39,808 nt of DNA from Klebsiella pneumoniae (lineage in GTDB: Bacteria > Desulfobacterota > Binatia > Bin18): positions 1 to 39,808 of the forward strand of contig CAMBFS010000012.1 in assembly GCA_945865755.1 (NCBI GenBank), given 5' to 3'. Shown here in pieces: positions 32,371 to 39,683 of this stretch. The number at the start of each line of letters is the position of its first letter. Position 1 is the first letter of the stretch. Position numbers and translations under genes: made by a program. The notes under the pieces are model-generated. The model saw only the letters and a program-made list of their open reading frames with translations. It did not search any database and was not told the DNA's origin.

Positions 32371-32573
32371 TGTATTCTTTCCTTTTAGCCTCTGGAAAAT
32401 CCTTCGTGAGGAAGAACCATGTGGGGGACGAAGAAGGACAGGAGCAGATGCCGATCAAACAAGGCGGCACAACCTCCGACACACACGAGTCTTTCCGCCC
32501 ACGTACTGATATTGCAACGGAGCTGGGGAAAAGCCCCCTCTCGAGCTCATCCCCAACCGCTGTACGAGGATAC

Positions 32574-33971
32574 CTACGGACACACCGTCGAATCAAAGAG
32601 CGGTCCTTGATCGACACAGGTACTGCCTGGACGCTGGTCATGAGGCACGCAGACGGTGACCGTACCTGTACACGTGCCGCCCATGCCATCGTCCGCTGTA
32701 AAGGCGATGTGATAGACGCGCCCGTCTCCCGGCACCTTGGGGTTGCCTGCCCGTTCCGCGCGCACTTTCGCCGTGTCGGTGTCTACACCAGCCCCATCGG
32801 GACAGGTCTTACCACTGCCAGTCCCTACTTCGAGGACAGGTTCGTCTTGCCGAATACTGTCCACGGCAATGCTGACTTCATCGCCATCCAGATCGGTGAC
32901 CCCTACAATACTGATAGGGACACCCTTGTGATTCGGTGGCCACAGCTCAGAAGGATTGGCTTCTGCCGCGCTGCAATCGGGAGGTTGATTCTCGGGGAAC
33001 GTCCAGGTGTCGGTAAGGACGGGGCCTTGATTGAACGTAGCACCCCCAAACATGAGCACTTGGTTGCGCGCGGCATCGTACGTCATCGCGTGAAAGATTC
33101 GCGCCGGGGGATTCGTTGTGGGGGCTTGCTGGTCCCAGGTGGCACCGTCCCACACCCACGTGTCACCAAAGACGGTGCCGCTACTGCTTTGCCCACCGAA
33201 TAAGACCACACCAAGGTCTCCCGCCATCGCGTGCCAGTATCGTGCTGGTGGACCAGCGCTCTTCTGCGTCCAGGTGGCACCGTTCCACACCCACGTGTCA
33301 CCCTGGTCGAGGCCGAGGCCGGAGGCGCTGCCGCCGAACAAGACGACCTCACCTCGTGTGGCATCGTACGCCATGGCATGCCCGTATCGCGCCGAGGGAC
33401 TAGTCGCGAGAATTCTCTGCGTCCAGTTGACGCCGTTCCATACCCAGGTGTCGCCGAAGATTCCAGACTGTGTGCTCCCTCCTCCGAACAAGACAACTTC
33501 ACCACGCACCGCGTCGTATACCATCGCATGATAATGCCGGGAGGGAGGACTAGTCGCGGGAGTTTTGTGGGTCCAATTGGAGCCATCCCATACCCACGTG
33601 TCACCCAAGGACGCCGTGTTATATCCGCCAAAGAGCACGACCTGTCCGCGCGCGGCATCGTAGGCCATCACATGGTTTTGACGTGCCGAAGGACTGGTAG
33701 CGGGAAACTTCCGGGTCCAGGTCAGTCCGTCCCACACCCAGGTTTCGTCAAAGAACTGGTTTGCAGGATCTTTATTTCCACCGAACAGGACGACTTGATC
33801 GCGCGCCGCATCGTAGGCCATCGCGTGAGAGAATCGCGGGGGTAAAGGAGTCGTGGCGGGAAACTTCTGGGTCCAGGTGACCGATTGAGCGGCGACCGCG
33901 CCCACCCCTAAAACTACGCTTGCGCAAAAGCAAACAGACTGAAAAATCCATTTGCGGCATCTCTGTGTCAT
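32574..33971 (-). CDS. Secreted kelch-type beta-propeller with C-terminal LWPPNHK domain
   Basis: 465 residues with a Sec signal (FQSVCFCASVVLGVGAVAAQ). Six kelch-like repeats of about 50 residues follow, each with HAMAYDAARGQVVLFGG and DTWVWDG..WT motifs, enough for one propeller. The C-terminal region from about 335 (NPSELWPPNHKGVPISIVGV, VRAERAGNPKVPGDGRVYHI, VTVCVPHDQ) matches the end of the neighbouring protease. AAAGGAATTTATAT lies before the ATG. A binding or scaffold role outside the cell is likely; no catalytic motif is visible. The next gene on the same strand begins 203 bp downstream, and a GGGG-AAAAG-CCCC hairpin lies between. Confidence 0.82.
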   Translation of the reverse strand: MTQRCRKWIFQSVCFCASVVLGVGAVAAQSVTWTQKFPATTPLPPRFSHAMAYDAARDQVVLFGGNKDPANQFFDETWVWDGLTWTRKFPATSPSARQNHVMAYDAARGQVVLFGGYNTASLGDTWVWDGSNWTHKTPATSPPSRHYHAMVYDAVRGEVVLFGGGSTQSGIFGDTWVWNGVNWTQRILATSPSARYGHAMAYDATRGEVVLFGGSASGLGLDQGDTWVWNGATWTQKSAGPPARYWHAMAGDLGVVLFGGQSSSGTVFGDTWVWDGATWDQQAPTTNPPARIFHAMTYDAARNQVLMFGGATFNQGPVLTDTWTFPENQPPDCSAAEANPSELWPPNHKGVPISIVGVTDLDGDEVSIAVDSIRQDEPVLEVGTGSGKTCPDGAGVDTDTAKVRAERAGNPKVPGDGRVYHIAFTADDGMGGTCTGTVTVCVPHDQRPGSTCVDQGPLFDSTVCP

Positions 33972-34168
33972 ATATAAATTCCTTTCCTTATTTGTGCGGC
34001 GCCCTGGAGCGCGGGTTGCTCCTCTTCCTCAGTCCCTTCATTGCCACCCAGGTCAATAGAAGTGGCTGAGACACAGAAGGAGGAAGATCGTCAGGCCGTT
34101 TTTCAGGCCTGCTCGCGTGGTGAACTGATACAACCTTGCTTGCCGGCAGCGATGAAAGAATGCAGCGC

Positions 34169-34381
34169 TCATGCCACCCTCCAGGTGAGAGGCTCCTGCG
34201 AGCCTGTCGTGGATGTCAAGATGGAAGTGTACCCACTGCCGCGAGAGAGGAAATTGACTTGCGCAGCGGTTTGCCCTTGGTTGGGCTCGAAGTGGAGAGG
34301 CAGGCTAGCGTAGGTAGCTGCCATCAGTCCCAGAAGAAGTGTCAGTGACCATGCCCAGGTAGTCCAGTCTGAAGGGTGCAC
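34169..34381 (-). pseudogene. Truncated N-terminus of a DUF7948/SBBP-type secreted protein
   Basis: A 70-residue frame from GTG 34381, with AAAGGGG upstream, encodes a signal peptide (WSLTLLLGLMAATYA) and then LPLHFEPNQGQTAAQVNFLS and RGSGYTSILT. This LPLxFEPNQGQTxxQVxFLSRGxGY pattern is the usual N-terminus of large secreted proteins with DUF7948 followed by SBBP beta-propeller repeats. Here the frame stops at once and no continuation was found in 33972-34168, so it is most likely the stump of a deleted gene. A small secreted product cannot be excluded. Confidence 0.6.
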
Positions 34382-34530
34382 GGCTTTCCCCTTTCCTGTT
34401 TACGCCTTTCGCGGTTACGTTCCCTTCGTTCAGCCCTCTCCTCTACCGTTCGGATCGATAAGGCGGATTGAGGCATATTACACAAGTAACTCGCTTGTCA
34501 AGCGAAAAAATTGCAATGTCCCCTAGTCTC

Positions 34531-34570
34531 TTGTTGTTCACTCATATCAGGGAGCATATAATCCCTTGCG
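34531..34570 (+). promoter_or_regulatory. Promoter with perfect TATAAT box, possibly leaderless
   Basis: A consensus -10 hexamer TATAAT lies at 34557-34562, with a weak -35 candidate TTGTTC at 34534-34539 (17-bp spacer). The start codon of the RHH-like gene is at 34571, only 8 bp after the -10 box, so transcription would begin within about a base or two of the ATG. An inverted repeat CGCTTG-T-CAAGCG lies at about 34492-34504. Confidence 0.5.
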
Positions 34571-34957
34571 ATGAGCACTCAGGTCGTTCTTAATCTCCCA
34601 GACGATACCTATGAACGCGTGACGCAGTTTGCCGCGTATGCCCAGCGCAATGTGTCGGAGATTGTCATAGATGCGCTTACCTCCATGTTGCCCTCGCTCG
34701 ACACCCTGGCGCAACTTCGTAACATTGCCAACCTTTCAGATCGAGAAGTGCTGGCATTGACCGAGCTTCGTATGGCACCAGAGGCCGACCACCGCCTGAG
34801 CGAGCTATTAGACCGTCAGCAAGCGGGAGAGTTGACTGACCTCGAAGGGGCCGAGTTAGCAGCGTTGATGCGCACCTACGAAATAGGACTACTGCGCCAA
34901 TCACAGGCGCTGGCTGAAGCCGTGCACCGTGGCTTGATCCCGCCACTCCAGTCATGA
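34571..34957 (+). CDS. Small RHH-like protein, first gene of cassette 2
   Basis: 128 residues, paralog of the protein at 27904-28293. Shared blocks: QVVLNLPDDTYERVTQFA with the RHH-like strand and helix, LSDREVLALTELRMAPEADH, RLSELLDRQQAGELTDLEGA and LLRQSQALAEAVHRGLIPPL. The blocks are also recognisable in many cyanobacterial and environmental genomes from memory, but without an assigned role. The end overlaps the start of the HNH gene by ATGA (34954-34957). A consensus promoter sits so close that the message may be leaderless. Partner or antitoxin-like role is inferred only. Confidence 0.75.
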   Translation: MSTQVVLNLPDDTYERVTQFAAYAQRNVSEIVIDALTSMLPSLDTLAQLRNIANLSDREVLALTELRMAPEADHRLSELLDRQQAGELTDLEGAELAALMRTYEIGLLRQSQALAEAVHRGLIPPLQS

Positions 34958-35382
34958 CAGCACTGAGGATTCCCGAGGAAATCAGCGCACGTATTCGTGC
35001 GACGGCAGGGAACCGGTGCGGCTATTGCCTGACATACCAGCGCTACGCGATGCAGGTGCTGGAAATCGAACATATCATTCCCAAAGCCAAAGGGGGGACA
35101 AATGACGAAGACAATCTTTGGCTGGCTTGCCGTCTGTGCAATAACGCCAAAGGCACGAAAACGCATGGGGTGGACCCACTGACTGGACGGCGCGTCAAGT
35201 TGTTTAACCCCCGCGGGCAGCAGTGGCAGCGCCATTTTTTCTGGAGCGACGATGGCACGCGCGTAAATGGCCGTACAGCCTGTGGACGCGCGACAGTAGG
35301 AGGACTCAATCTCAACAACGAAATCGCCTTGGTGGTACGGCGGAATTGGGTGAGCGCGGGATGGCATCCACCGACGATCTGA
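34954..35382 (+). CDS. HNH endonuclease, second gene of cassette 2
   Basis: 142 residues, the same length as its paralog at 28293-28721 and alignable without large gaps. Zinc ligands Cys22, Cys25, Cys59 and Cys62, catalytic His40 in LEIEHIIPKAKGG, Asn54 in DEDNLWLACRLC, and Asn63. The C-terminal half repeats HGVDPLTGRRVKLFNPRGQQ, RHFFWSDDGTRVNGRTACGR and VRRNWVSAGWHPP. The ATGA overlap with the upstream gene points to coupled translation. Conserved C-terminal sequence beyond the HNH core suggests a constrained, specific function rather than a random nuclease. Confidence 0.87.
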   Translation: MTALRIPEEISARIRATAGNRCGYCLTYQRYAMQVLEIEHIIPKAKGGTNDEDNLWLACRLCNNAKGTKTHGVDPLTGRRVKLFNPRGQQWQRHFFWSDDGTRVNGRTACGRATVGGLNLNNEIALVVRRNWVSAGWHPPTI

Positions 35383-35519
35383 GCAATAGAGTCAAAATAT
35401 AGAAAACAGGCTTCAGACTGGAGGGCAGAGAGAAACGGGGAAGCAGCACCCGGATGAAGGGACACGGAATCCGAGATGAAGATCACCTCGTGTGTTGCGG
35501 TGGAATGAAAGGTTGATTT

Positions 35520-35777
35520 ATGAAGAAGCCCTCTACGAAAATGAAGAAACGGACAGGTACGGACGCTCAGATTGAAGAGTTCGGGATGCGTGACCTAGGG
35601 TCTGACATCCGCGCCTCAAGGGTGACACCAGCCGTGATACACCCGAAACAGCAGCCAACCTCAATCCTCTTAGAACCTGAGCTAGTGGAGCAATTACGGG
35701 CAAAGGGCGGTAAACGGGGGCTTGGCTACCAGACGATGCTCAAGCTCATCGTGCGCGAACATCTGCACGAGTACTAA
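35520..35777 (+). CDS. CopG-family (RHH) antitoxin-like protein
   Basis: 85 residues. A basic N-terminal tail (MKKPSTKMKKRTG) precedes QIEEFGMRDLGSDIRASRVT and a C-terminal RHH core (TSILLEPELVEQLRAKGGKR followed by GLGYQTMLKLIVREHL), the layout of CopG-type antitoxins of the BrnA kind. The toxin gene normally beside it is missing: 35383-35519 contains only short frames and 35778-35883 nothing recognisable. GAAAGG lies 9 bp before the ATG. It is 137 bp downstream of the HNH gene on the same strand. Orphan antitoxin or regulator. Confidence 0.75.
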   Translation: MKKPSTKMKKRTGTDAQIEEFGMRDLGSDIRASRVTPAVIHPKQQPTSILLEPELVEQLRAKGGKRGLGYQTMLKLIVREHLHEY

Positions 35778-35883
35778 CCTGGGGACGGGGGACCGCAATG
35801 GCGTTCTTCACCTTGCTGCTGGGCGGGACATACTGCATCATCTCCGACCATCTCGGCAGCCAAGACTGTGGCACTGCCATCCG

Positions 35884-36720
35884 TCAGAACGGCTTGTCAC
35901 CCATAACCGTGATGCGCTCCATCCGCCGATAGGCGGTGAGGTTGTCCGCCAGCACGCGATGTTGCGTGCAGCGATTGTCCCACATCGCCATCGAGTTCTT
36001 GCGCCAGCGAAAGCGACAACTGAAATCCGGCGACTCGATATGCCGATAGAGAAAATCCAGTAACGCCGTGCTCTCGGCGGATTTCATCTCTTTGATCGAA
36101 TGGGTAAACGCCGAATTGACGAACAACGCCTTGCGCCCAGTTTCCGGGTGCGTGCGAATCACCGGATGTTCCGCTGAAGCAATGCCCTCCGCGCGCTTGC
36201 CGCCGATGTGTTCGATTTTATACGTCTCGCGCGAGAAGGTGCGTGAGGTGTCGTGGATCGCGACGAGCTCGCCGAGCAGGCGCTGCATGGTGCTCGACAG
36301 CGCGTCATACGCGGCGTACATGCTGGCCCACATTGTGTCACCGCCGAATTCTGGTGCCGCCACGCAACGCAGCACCGACCCCAGCGGTGGGGTTTCTTGA
36401 AACGTCACGTCTGAATGCCACGCTTCCGCGACGAATGGGTGCTTCGCGTCGCTTTCCAAGATGAGGAATTCTGGATGTCCTTCCTCCTTCAGTGGTTGGA
36501 GGTAGGGATGAATGTGCAGGTCGCCAAACCGGCGGCCAAACGACTTGTGCTGGGCACGGGTCAATTCCTGATCGCGGAAAAAGATCACTTGATGTTCCAG
36601 GAGCGCCGCGCGAATCTCCGCGAACGCGGCGTCGTTGAGGTTGCTCAGATTGACATTGTGGATTTCCGCGCCGAGCGTCCCAGCAATCGGCTGCACGGCG
36701 ATATGGTGATACGTGGTCAT
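35884..36720 (-). CDS. TauD/TfdA-family Fe(II)/2-oxoglutarate dioxygenase
   Basis: 278 residues. This family hydroxylates substrates such as taurine, alkyl sulfonates, 2,4-D or phenoxy acids using iron, 2-oxoglutarate and oxygen. The His-x-Asp pair is His102/Asp104 in AWHSDVTFQETPP; the distal iron His lies in WDNRCTQHRV, and the 2-oxoglutarate Arg in YRRMERITVMG. The N-terminal IAGTLGAEIHNVNLSN and HQVIFFRDQELT are typical. AAAGGAGG precedes the ATG. A SnoaL-like protein and a CocE-type hydrolase follow upstream on the same strand. The particular substrate cannot be told. Confidence 0.92.
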   Translation of the reverse strand: MTTYHHIAVQPIAGTLGAEIHNVNLSNLNDAAFAEIRAALLEHQVIFFRDQELTRAQHKSFGRRFGDLHIHPYLQPLKEEGHPEFLILESDAKHPFVAEAWHSDVTFQETPPLGSVLRCVAAPEFGGDTMWASMYAAYDALSSTMQRLLGELVAIHDTSRTFSRETYKIEHIGGKRAEGIASAEHPVIRTHPETGRKALFVNSAFTHSIKEMKSAESTALLDFLYRHIESPDFSCRFRWRKNSMAMWDNRCTQHRVLADNLTAYRRMERITVMGDKPF

Positions 36721-36747
36721 GTCGTTTCCTCCTTTTGCGTCGTTGGG

Positions 36748-36775
36748 GAGAGACGCCTCAGTGGGGCGTCTTTAC
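36748..36775. repeat. Degenerate third copy of the GAGACGCC palindrome
   Basis: GAGAGACGCCTCAGTGGGGCG-TCTTTAC resembles the pair at 22443-22537, with mismatches in the stem. It stands between the SnoaL-like gene's 3' end and the start of the TauD-type gene. Confidence 0.6.
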
Positions 36776-36786
36776 GAGGGTGTCGG

Positions 36787-37233
36787 TCAATCCACCCATG
36801 TGAGGTCACAGTGCAGGCGGGTCAGGAGAATTGTCTTGATCTTCCACGTGCCGTTCTCTTTGACATAGTCCTCTTCGTAGTGACCGTAGCCCTTCAAGAT
36901 GAATTGGGGCATGCGCAGATAATCGACCATCGCCCATATCCCCCGTGCGGTGGTCGGACTCGTCACTGCAATCTCCGGCATGTGGCCGTGATGGATTGAT
37001 ATCCCTTTGGACAAGAACCCGCTGATGGTTCCCACCAAGTTGGCGCGTCCGTTACATTTTAGTTGTGTCAGGCCGTCACTGCGATGGCTGCCAGGGACGC
37101 CGTGATAGACTGCCGTCACATCTTCCGTGAAGACGTGACGCCACTCGTCCCACCGCTTCTGGTCCATCAGCCGAAAGTAGCGAGCCTTGAGTTGCTGAAT
37201 CTGTTCAATCTCTTCGAAGGTGTTGAGTCCCAT
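36787..37233 (-). CDS. SnoaL-like / NTF2-fold protein
   Basis: 148 residues with the cone-shaped NTF2-like fold used by SnoaL cyclases, ketosteroid isomerases, ring-hydroxylating dioxygenase small subunits and scytalone dehydratase. Typical elements: EEIEQIQQLKARYFRLMDQK, RWDEWRHVFTEDVTAVYHG, the central HHGHMPEIAVTS with a His pair in the pocket, and ARGIWAMVDYLR near the end. AAAGGAG precedes the ATG. It may be an isomerase or dehydratase acting with the neighbouring dioxygenase or hydrolase; the reaction is not predictable. Confidence 0.82.
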   Translation of the reverse strand: MGLNTFEEIEQIQQLKARYFRLMDQKRWDEWRHVFTEDVTAVYHGVPGSHRSDGLTQLKCNGRANLVGTISGFLSKGISIHHGHMPEIAVTSPTTARGIWAMVDYLRMPQFILKGYGHYEEDYVKENGTWKIKTILLTRLHCDLTWVD

Positions 37234-37300
37234 GAGCGCGTTCTCCTTTGTGGTACGGAATGAGTGCCGGTGTGGTTGTTCCGCTCCCTCTCATTTATCT

Positions 37301-39094
37301 CTATCGCGGAATCACCGGCAAGAGCACATACGACGCCATGTCATCTTGGTGAAAAACCGTCTGCTGCGCGGGCACTCCCTTGCTGCCCTCACCAAAGCGC
37401 TCGCCGGTGTTGAGGTTCCGATCGAAGCGCGGGAAGTTGCTGGAGCTGATCTCCAGCCTGATGCAGTGGCCCGGCAGGAACACATTGCTCGTCGCCCACA
37501 GATCAATCGTGAACAGGTAGGGCTTTTTCGCTTCCATCAACTTGGGCGCGCTCTCCGATTCTCGATAGCGCGCGCGCAGGATGCCATCCAGGAGATTCTG
37601 CGCGTACCCATTGGGATGCACATCCACGAGCTTGGCGGTGAAGTCGGTATCCACGGCTGAAGACGACGCCCACAGCGAGACCGTCACCGGGCCGGTGACT
37701 TCCAGCGGCTGCTCTAAGGGGGCTGAGGTATAGACGAGGACATCGTTGCGCTCTTCCACCGGGCGCTGGTCCTGCACGCCAATATCAATAGTGAGGTTGT
37801 TACCACCCAATGACGGGACGGGATCGTTGGGATCATACACATAGGTATCCGCGCGTTGGGTGTTTGGCGGCACGGTCGAGAGCGTCCCATCTCCGCGGAG
37901 GGAATTCGCGCCCTTGTGGCTATGCAGGAAGTAGCGCACCTGGCGCATCGCCGGGGGCGGCCAGTCGGAGAGCGTCTGCCAACGGTTCTCACCCAGTGTG
38001 AAGATCGTCACTGGCGGTTCGTCCATGATGCCGTTCTTGACATCCTTGAGCCAGTAGTCGAACCAGCGGAGCTGCGTTTCTGTCAGATCAATCAGCGCGG
38101 AGTCGCCAAAATCAATGTCGCCAGTGCCGCGCGAGCTGGGGACGGTATAGGGCAACAGATGGCCCCACGGGCCGATGATGAGGCGTTGGCCGTTGCGGGC
38201 TTGGGCGAAACGGCTGTTGGCCTTGATGCTCTGATAAGCGTTCATGCCTCCTTCGGCGAAGATGTCATACCACGAGGTGACGTGCAGCATTGGCACGCTG
38301 ACACTGGCGGCGTGGCGGTTCACATTGGCGCGGTGCCAGTAGGGGCCGTCGTCGGCCTGTTTGATGTGTTCCGCGAAATAGGGCGCGGTCTCCTTGAGCA
38401 GCTCGCCCCAGTCCTTGATCGGCAGGTGGCGATACCATTTGTCGGTCAGCGGCGTGAACGCGTTCAGCCCGAAGCGGGTGTTGCGTGGGATCGGGAACTC
38501 GCCGCCTTCGACATACTCCTTCATCTTCTCCATCAGGTCGGTGCGCCCTTGTCGTTTGAGGGTATTGAGCCCCTTGAAGATGGCATACGGAGCCATCCAG
38601 CCCCACAGCGACACGCCGCCGGTGTGGTAGATCCAACTCGCGTGATAATCGGACGACGCGGAGACGGGGGCCATCGCTTGCAGTGACGGCGGCATGGGGT
38701 CGTTACAGGCGATCATGTATTGCGTGAGTCCGAGATAGGACTGGCCGGTGGTGCCGACGCGGCCATTGGACCACGGCAGCCGCGCGGCCCATTCGACGGC
38801 ATCGTAGCCATCGGCGATGTCTTGAAAGATGGTGTCATAGTCGCCCTCGGACTCGAACCGACCGCGACAGTCCTGAATGACGGAGATGTAGCCATGTCGG
38901 GCGTAGAGGTGATTGGGGCCATTGGGATCGTCGAGTCCGCGCTTGCTGTAGGGCGTGCGGCTCAGCAGCACCGGGAAGCGACCATGTCCCTCCGGGTGAA
39001 TCACGTCGGCATGGAGCGTGACGCCGTCGCGTGTTTTCATCGGCACATTCTTTTCGGTGACGACTTTGTATTTTTTTCGCACTGGTACGATCAT
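37301..39094 (-). CDS. CocE/NonD family serine hydrolase (X-Pro dipeptidyl-peptidase-like)
   Basis: 597 residues. CocE-type enzymes are alpha/beta hydrolases with a C-terminal jelly-roll domain; known members cleave esters (cocaine), beta-lactam acyl groups or X-Pro dipeptides. The nucleophile Ser119 lies in GTTGQSYLG; VPMKTRDGVTLHADVIHPEG opens the fold; the oxyanion Tyr is in LLSRTPYSKRG; the jelly-roll holds PLEQPLEVTGPVTVSLWASS and GHCIRLEISSSNFPRFDRN. The start is the ATG at 39094, preceded by GGGGAGG; a TTG 18 bases upstream is unlikely. No signal peptide is visible. Substrate unknown. Three catabolic genes (this, SnoaL-like, TauD-type) run in series on the minus strand. Confidence 0.9.
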   Translation of the reverse strand: MIVPVRKKYKVVTEKNVPMKTRDGVTLHADVIHPEGHGRFPVLLSRTPYSKRGLDDPNGPNHLYARHGYISVIQDCRGRFESEGDYDTIFQDIADGYDAVEWAARLPWSNGRVGTTGQSYLGLTQYMIACNDPMPPSLQAMAPVSASSDYHASWIYHTGGVSLWGWMAPYAIFKGLNTLKRQGRTDLMEKMKEYVEGGEFPIPRNTRFGLNAFTPLTDKWYRHLPIKDWGELLKETAPYFAEHIKQADDGPYWHRANVNRHAASVSVPMLHVTSWYDIFAEGGMNAYQSIKANSRFAQARNGQRLIIGPWGHLLPYTVPSSRGTGDIDFGDSALIDLTETQLRWFDYWLKDVKNGIMDEPPVTIFTLGENRWQTLSDWPPPAMRQVRYFLHSHKGANSLRGDGTLSTVPPNTQRADTYVYDPNDPVPSLGGNNLTIDIGVQDQRPVEERNDVLVYTSAPLEQPLEVTGPVTVSLWASSSAVDTDFTAKLVDVHPNGYAQNLLDGILRARYRESESAPKLMEAKKPYLFTIDLWATSNVFLPGHCIRLEISSSNFPRFDRNLNTGERFGEGSKGVPAQQTVFHQDDMASYVLLPVIPR

Positions 39095-39256
39095 AATTGC
39101 CTCCCCTCGCAATGATTTTTGTCTGATGACGGTCGTGCTCTACCAAGTTGTCCTTCGTGGCGCAACCTTGACCTTTGTGGAGTGCTCAGTTGCAGGTTCA
39201 TTACTACTCGAAATGAGTGTAGAAAAGGAAAGAAAGAACGCGAGAGAATAGAGACC

Positions 39257-39292
39257 GTGGATATCGAAATCATTCGTGAACGGGTACGGTTA
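39257..39292 (+). pseudogene. N-terminal stump of a DUF4258-type toxin gene
   Basis: From GTG 39257 the frame reads VDIEIIRERVRL, the usual N-terminus of DUF4258 proteins that are paired with YgiT-type antitoxins, and then departs from that family. The next gene, a YgiT-like protein, begins at 39292 in another frame. The body of the toxin appears deleted. The evidence is only 12 residues long. Confidence 0.4.
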
Positions 39293-39573
39293 TGTCAACC
39301 ACAGCTATTCCAACTTGCAACCTACACCACACAGCGGAAGAGTGGCGGACGACCACATTCGAGTACCAGGATGAAGGTGTCACTATTCGTGTGCCGAACT
39401 GCCATGCCTGGGTATGTCCGGTCGATGGTGAGGCTTCTTTTACCCCGGAAACGGTGGACGAGTTACTCCCGACAATCCGAGAACTGTTGGTCACGGCCAA
39501 ACGTGCTCAAGCGCGACGCTCGGCACTCACGGAATATGTTGTCTCGGTCAGCGGGCCACAGACAACGGTGTAG
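39292..39573 (+). CDS. YgiT/MqsA-like antitoxin domain with altered zinc ligands
   Basis: 93 residues. The body PTCNLHHTAEEWRTTTFEYQ, DEGVTIRVPNCHAWVCPVDG and EASFTPETVDELLPTIRELL follows YgiT-type zinc-finger proteins, which serve as antitoxins to small toxins such as DUF4258 or MqsR. Instead of two CxxC pairs, only CNLH and CPVD remain, so zinc binding may be impaired. The first six residues (MSTTAI) seem recruited from upstream sequence by the deletion that removed the toxin; the ribosome site is weak. Probably a decaying or orphan antitoxin. Confidence 0.55.
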   Translation: MSTTAIPTCNLHHTAEEWRTTTFEYQDEGVTIRVPNCHAWVCPVDGEASFTPETVDELLPTIRELLVTAKRAQARRSALTEYVVSVSGPQTTV

Positions 39574-39661
39574 GCTGCGCTTGAGTCTGGAGTTTCAGCA
39601 AACTCAGCAGATCGTTGAGTTGCACGAGGTGTTCATACTCCGCTCGTTCCTCTTGAGAGAG
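39548..39661 (-). pseudogene. C-terminal remnant of a small helical protein
   Basis: The minus-strand frame ending at 39548 reads SQEERAEYEHLVQLNDLLSL, then LKLQTQ, resembling the C-termini of small RHH- or antitoxin-like hypothetical proteins (EExAEYExLVxLNxLLSLLK). It is closed upstream by a stop at 39662-39664, with no start in frame, and is 22 bp from the transposase end, so an insertion may have removed its 5' part. Confidence 0.35.
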
Positions 39662-39683
39662 TTAGGAGTCATAAAACAATAAA

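Noticed and set aside
32519..32547. Intrinsic terminator after the kelch-type gene
   Set aside because: A GGGG-AAAAG-CCCC stem exists, but it is short and no T-run follows on the minus strand, so it is mentioned only in passing.
33231..33845. Plus-strand open frame of 204 codons in the kelch-type gene
   Set aside because: It is antisense to regular kelch repeats and simply mirrors their periodicity.
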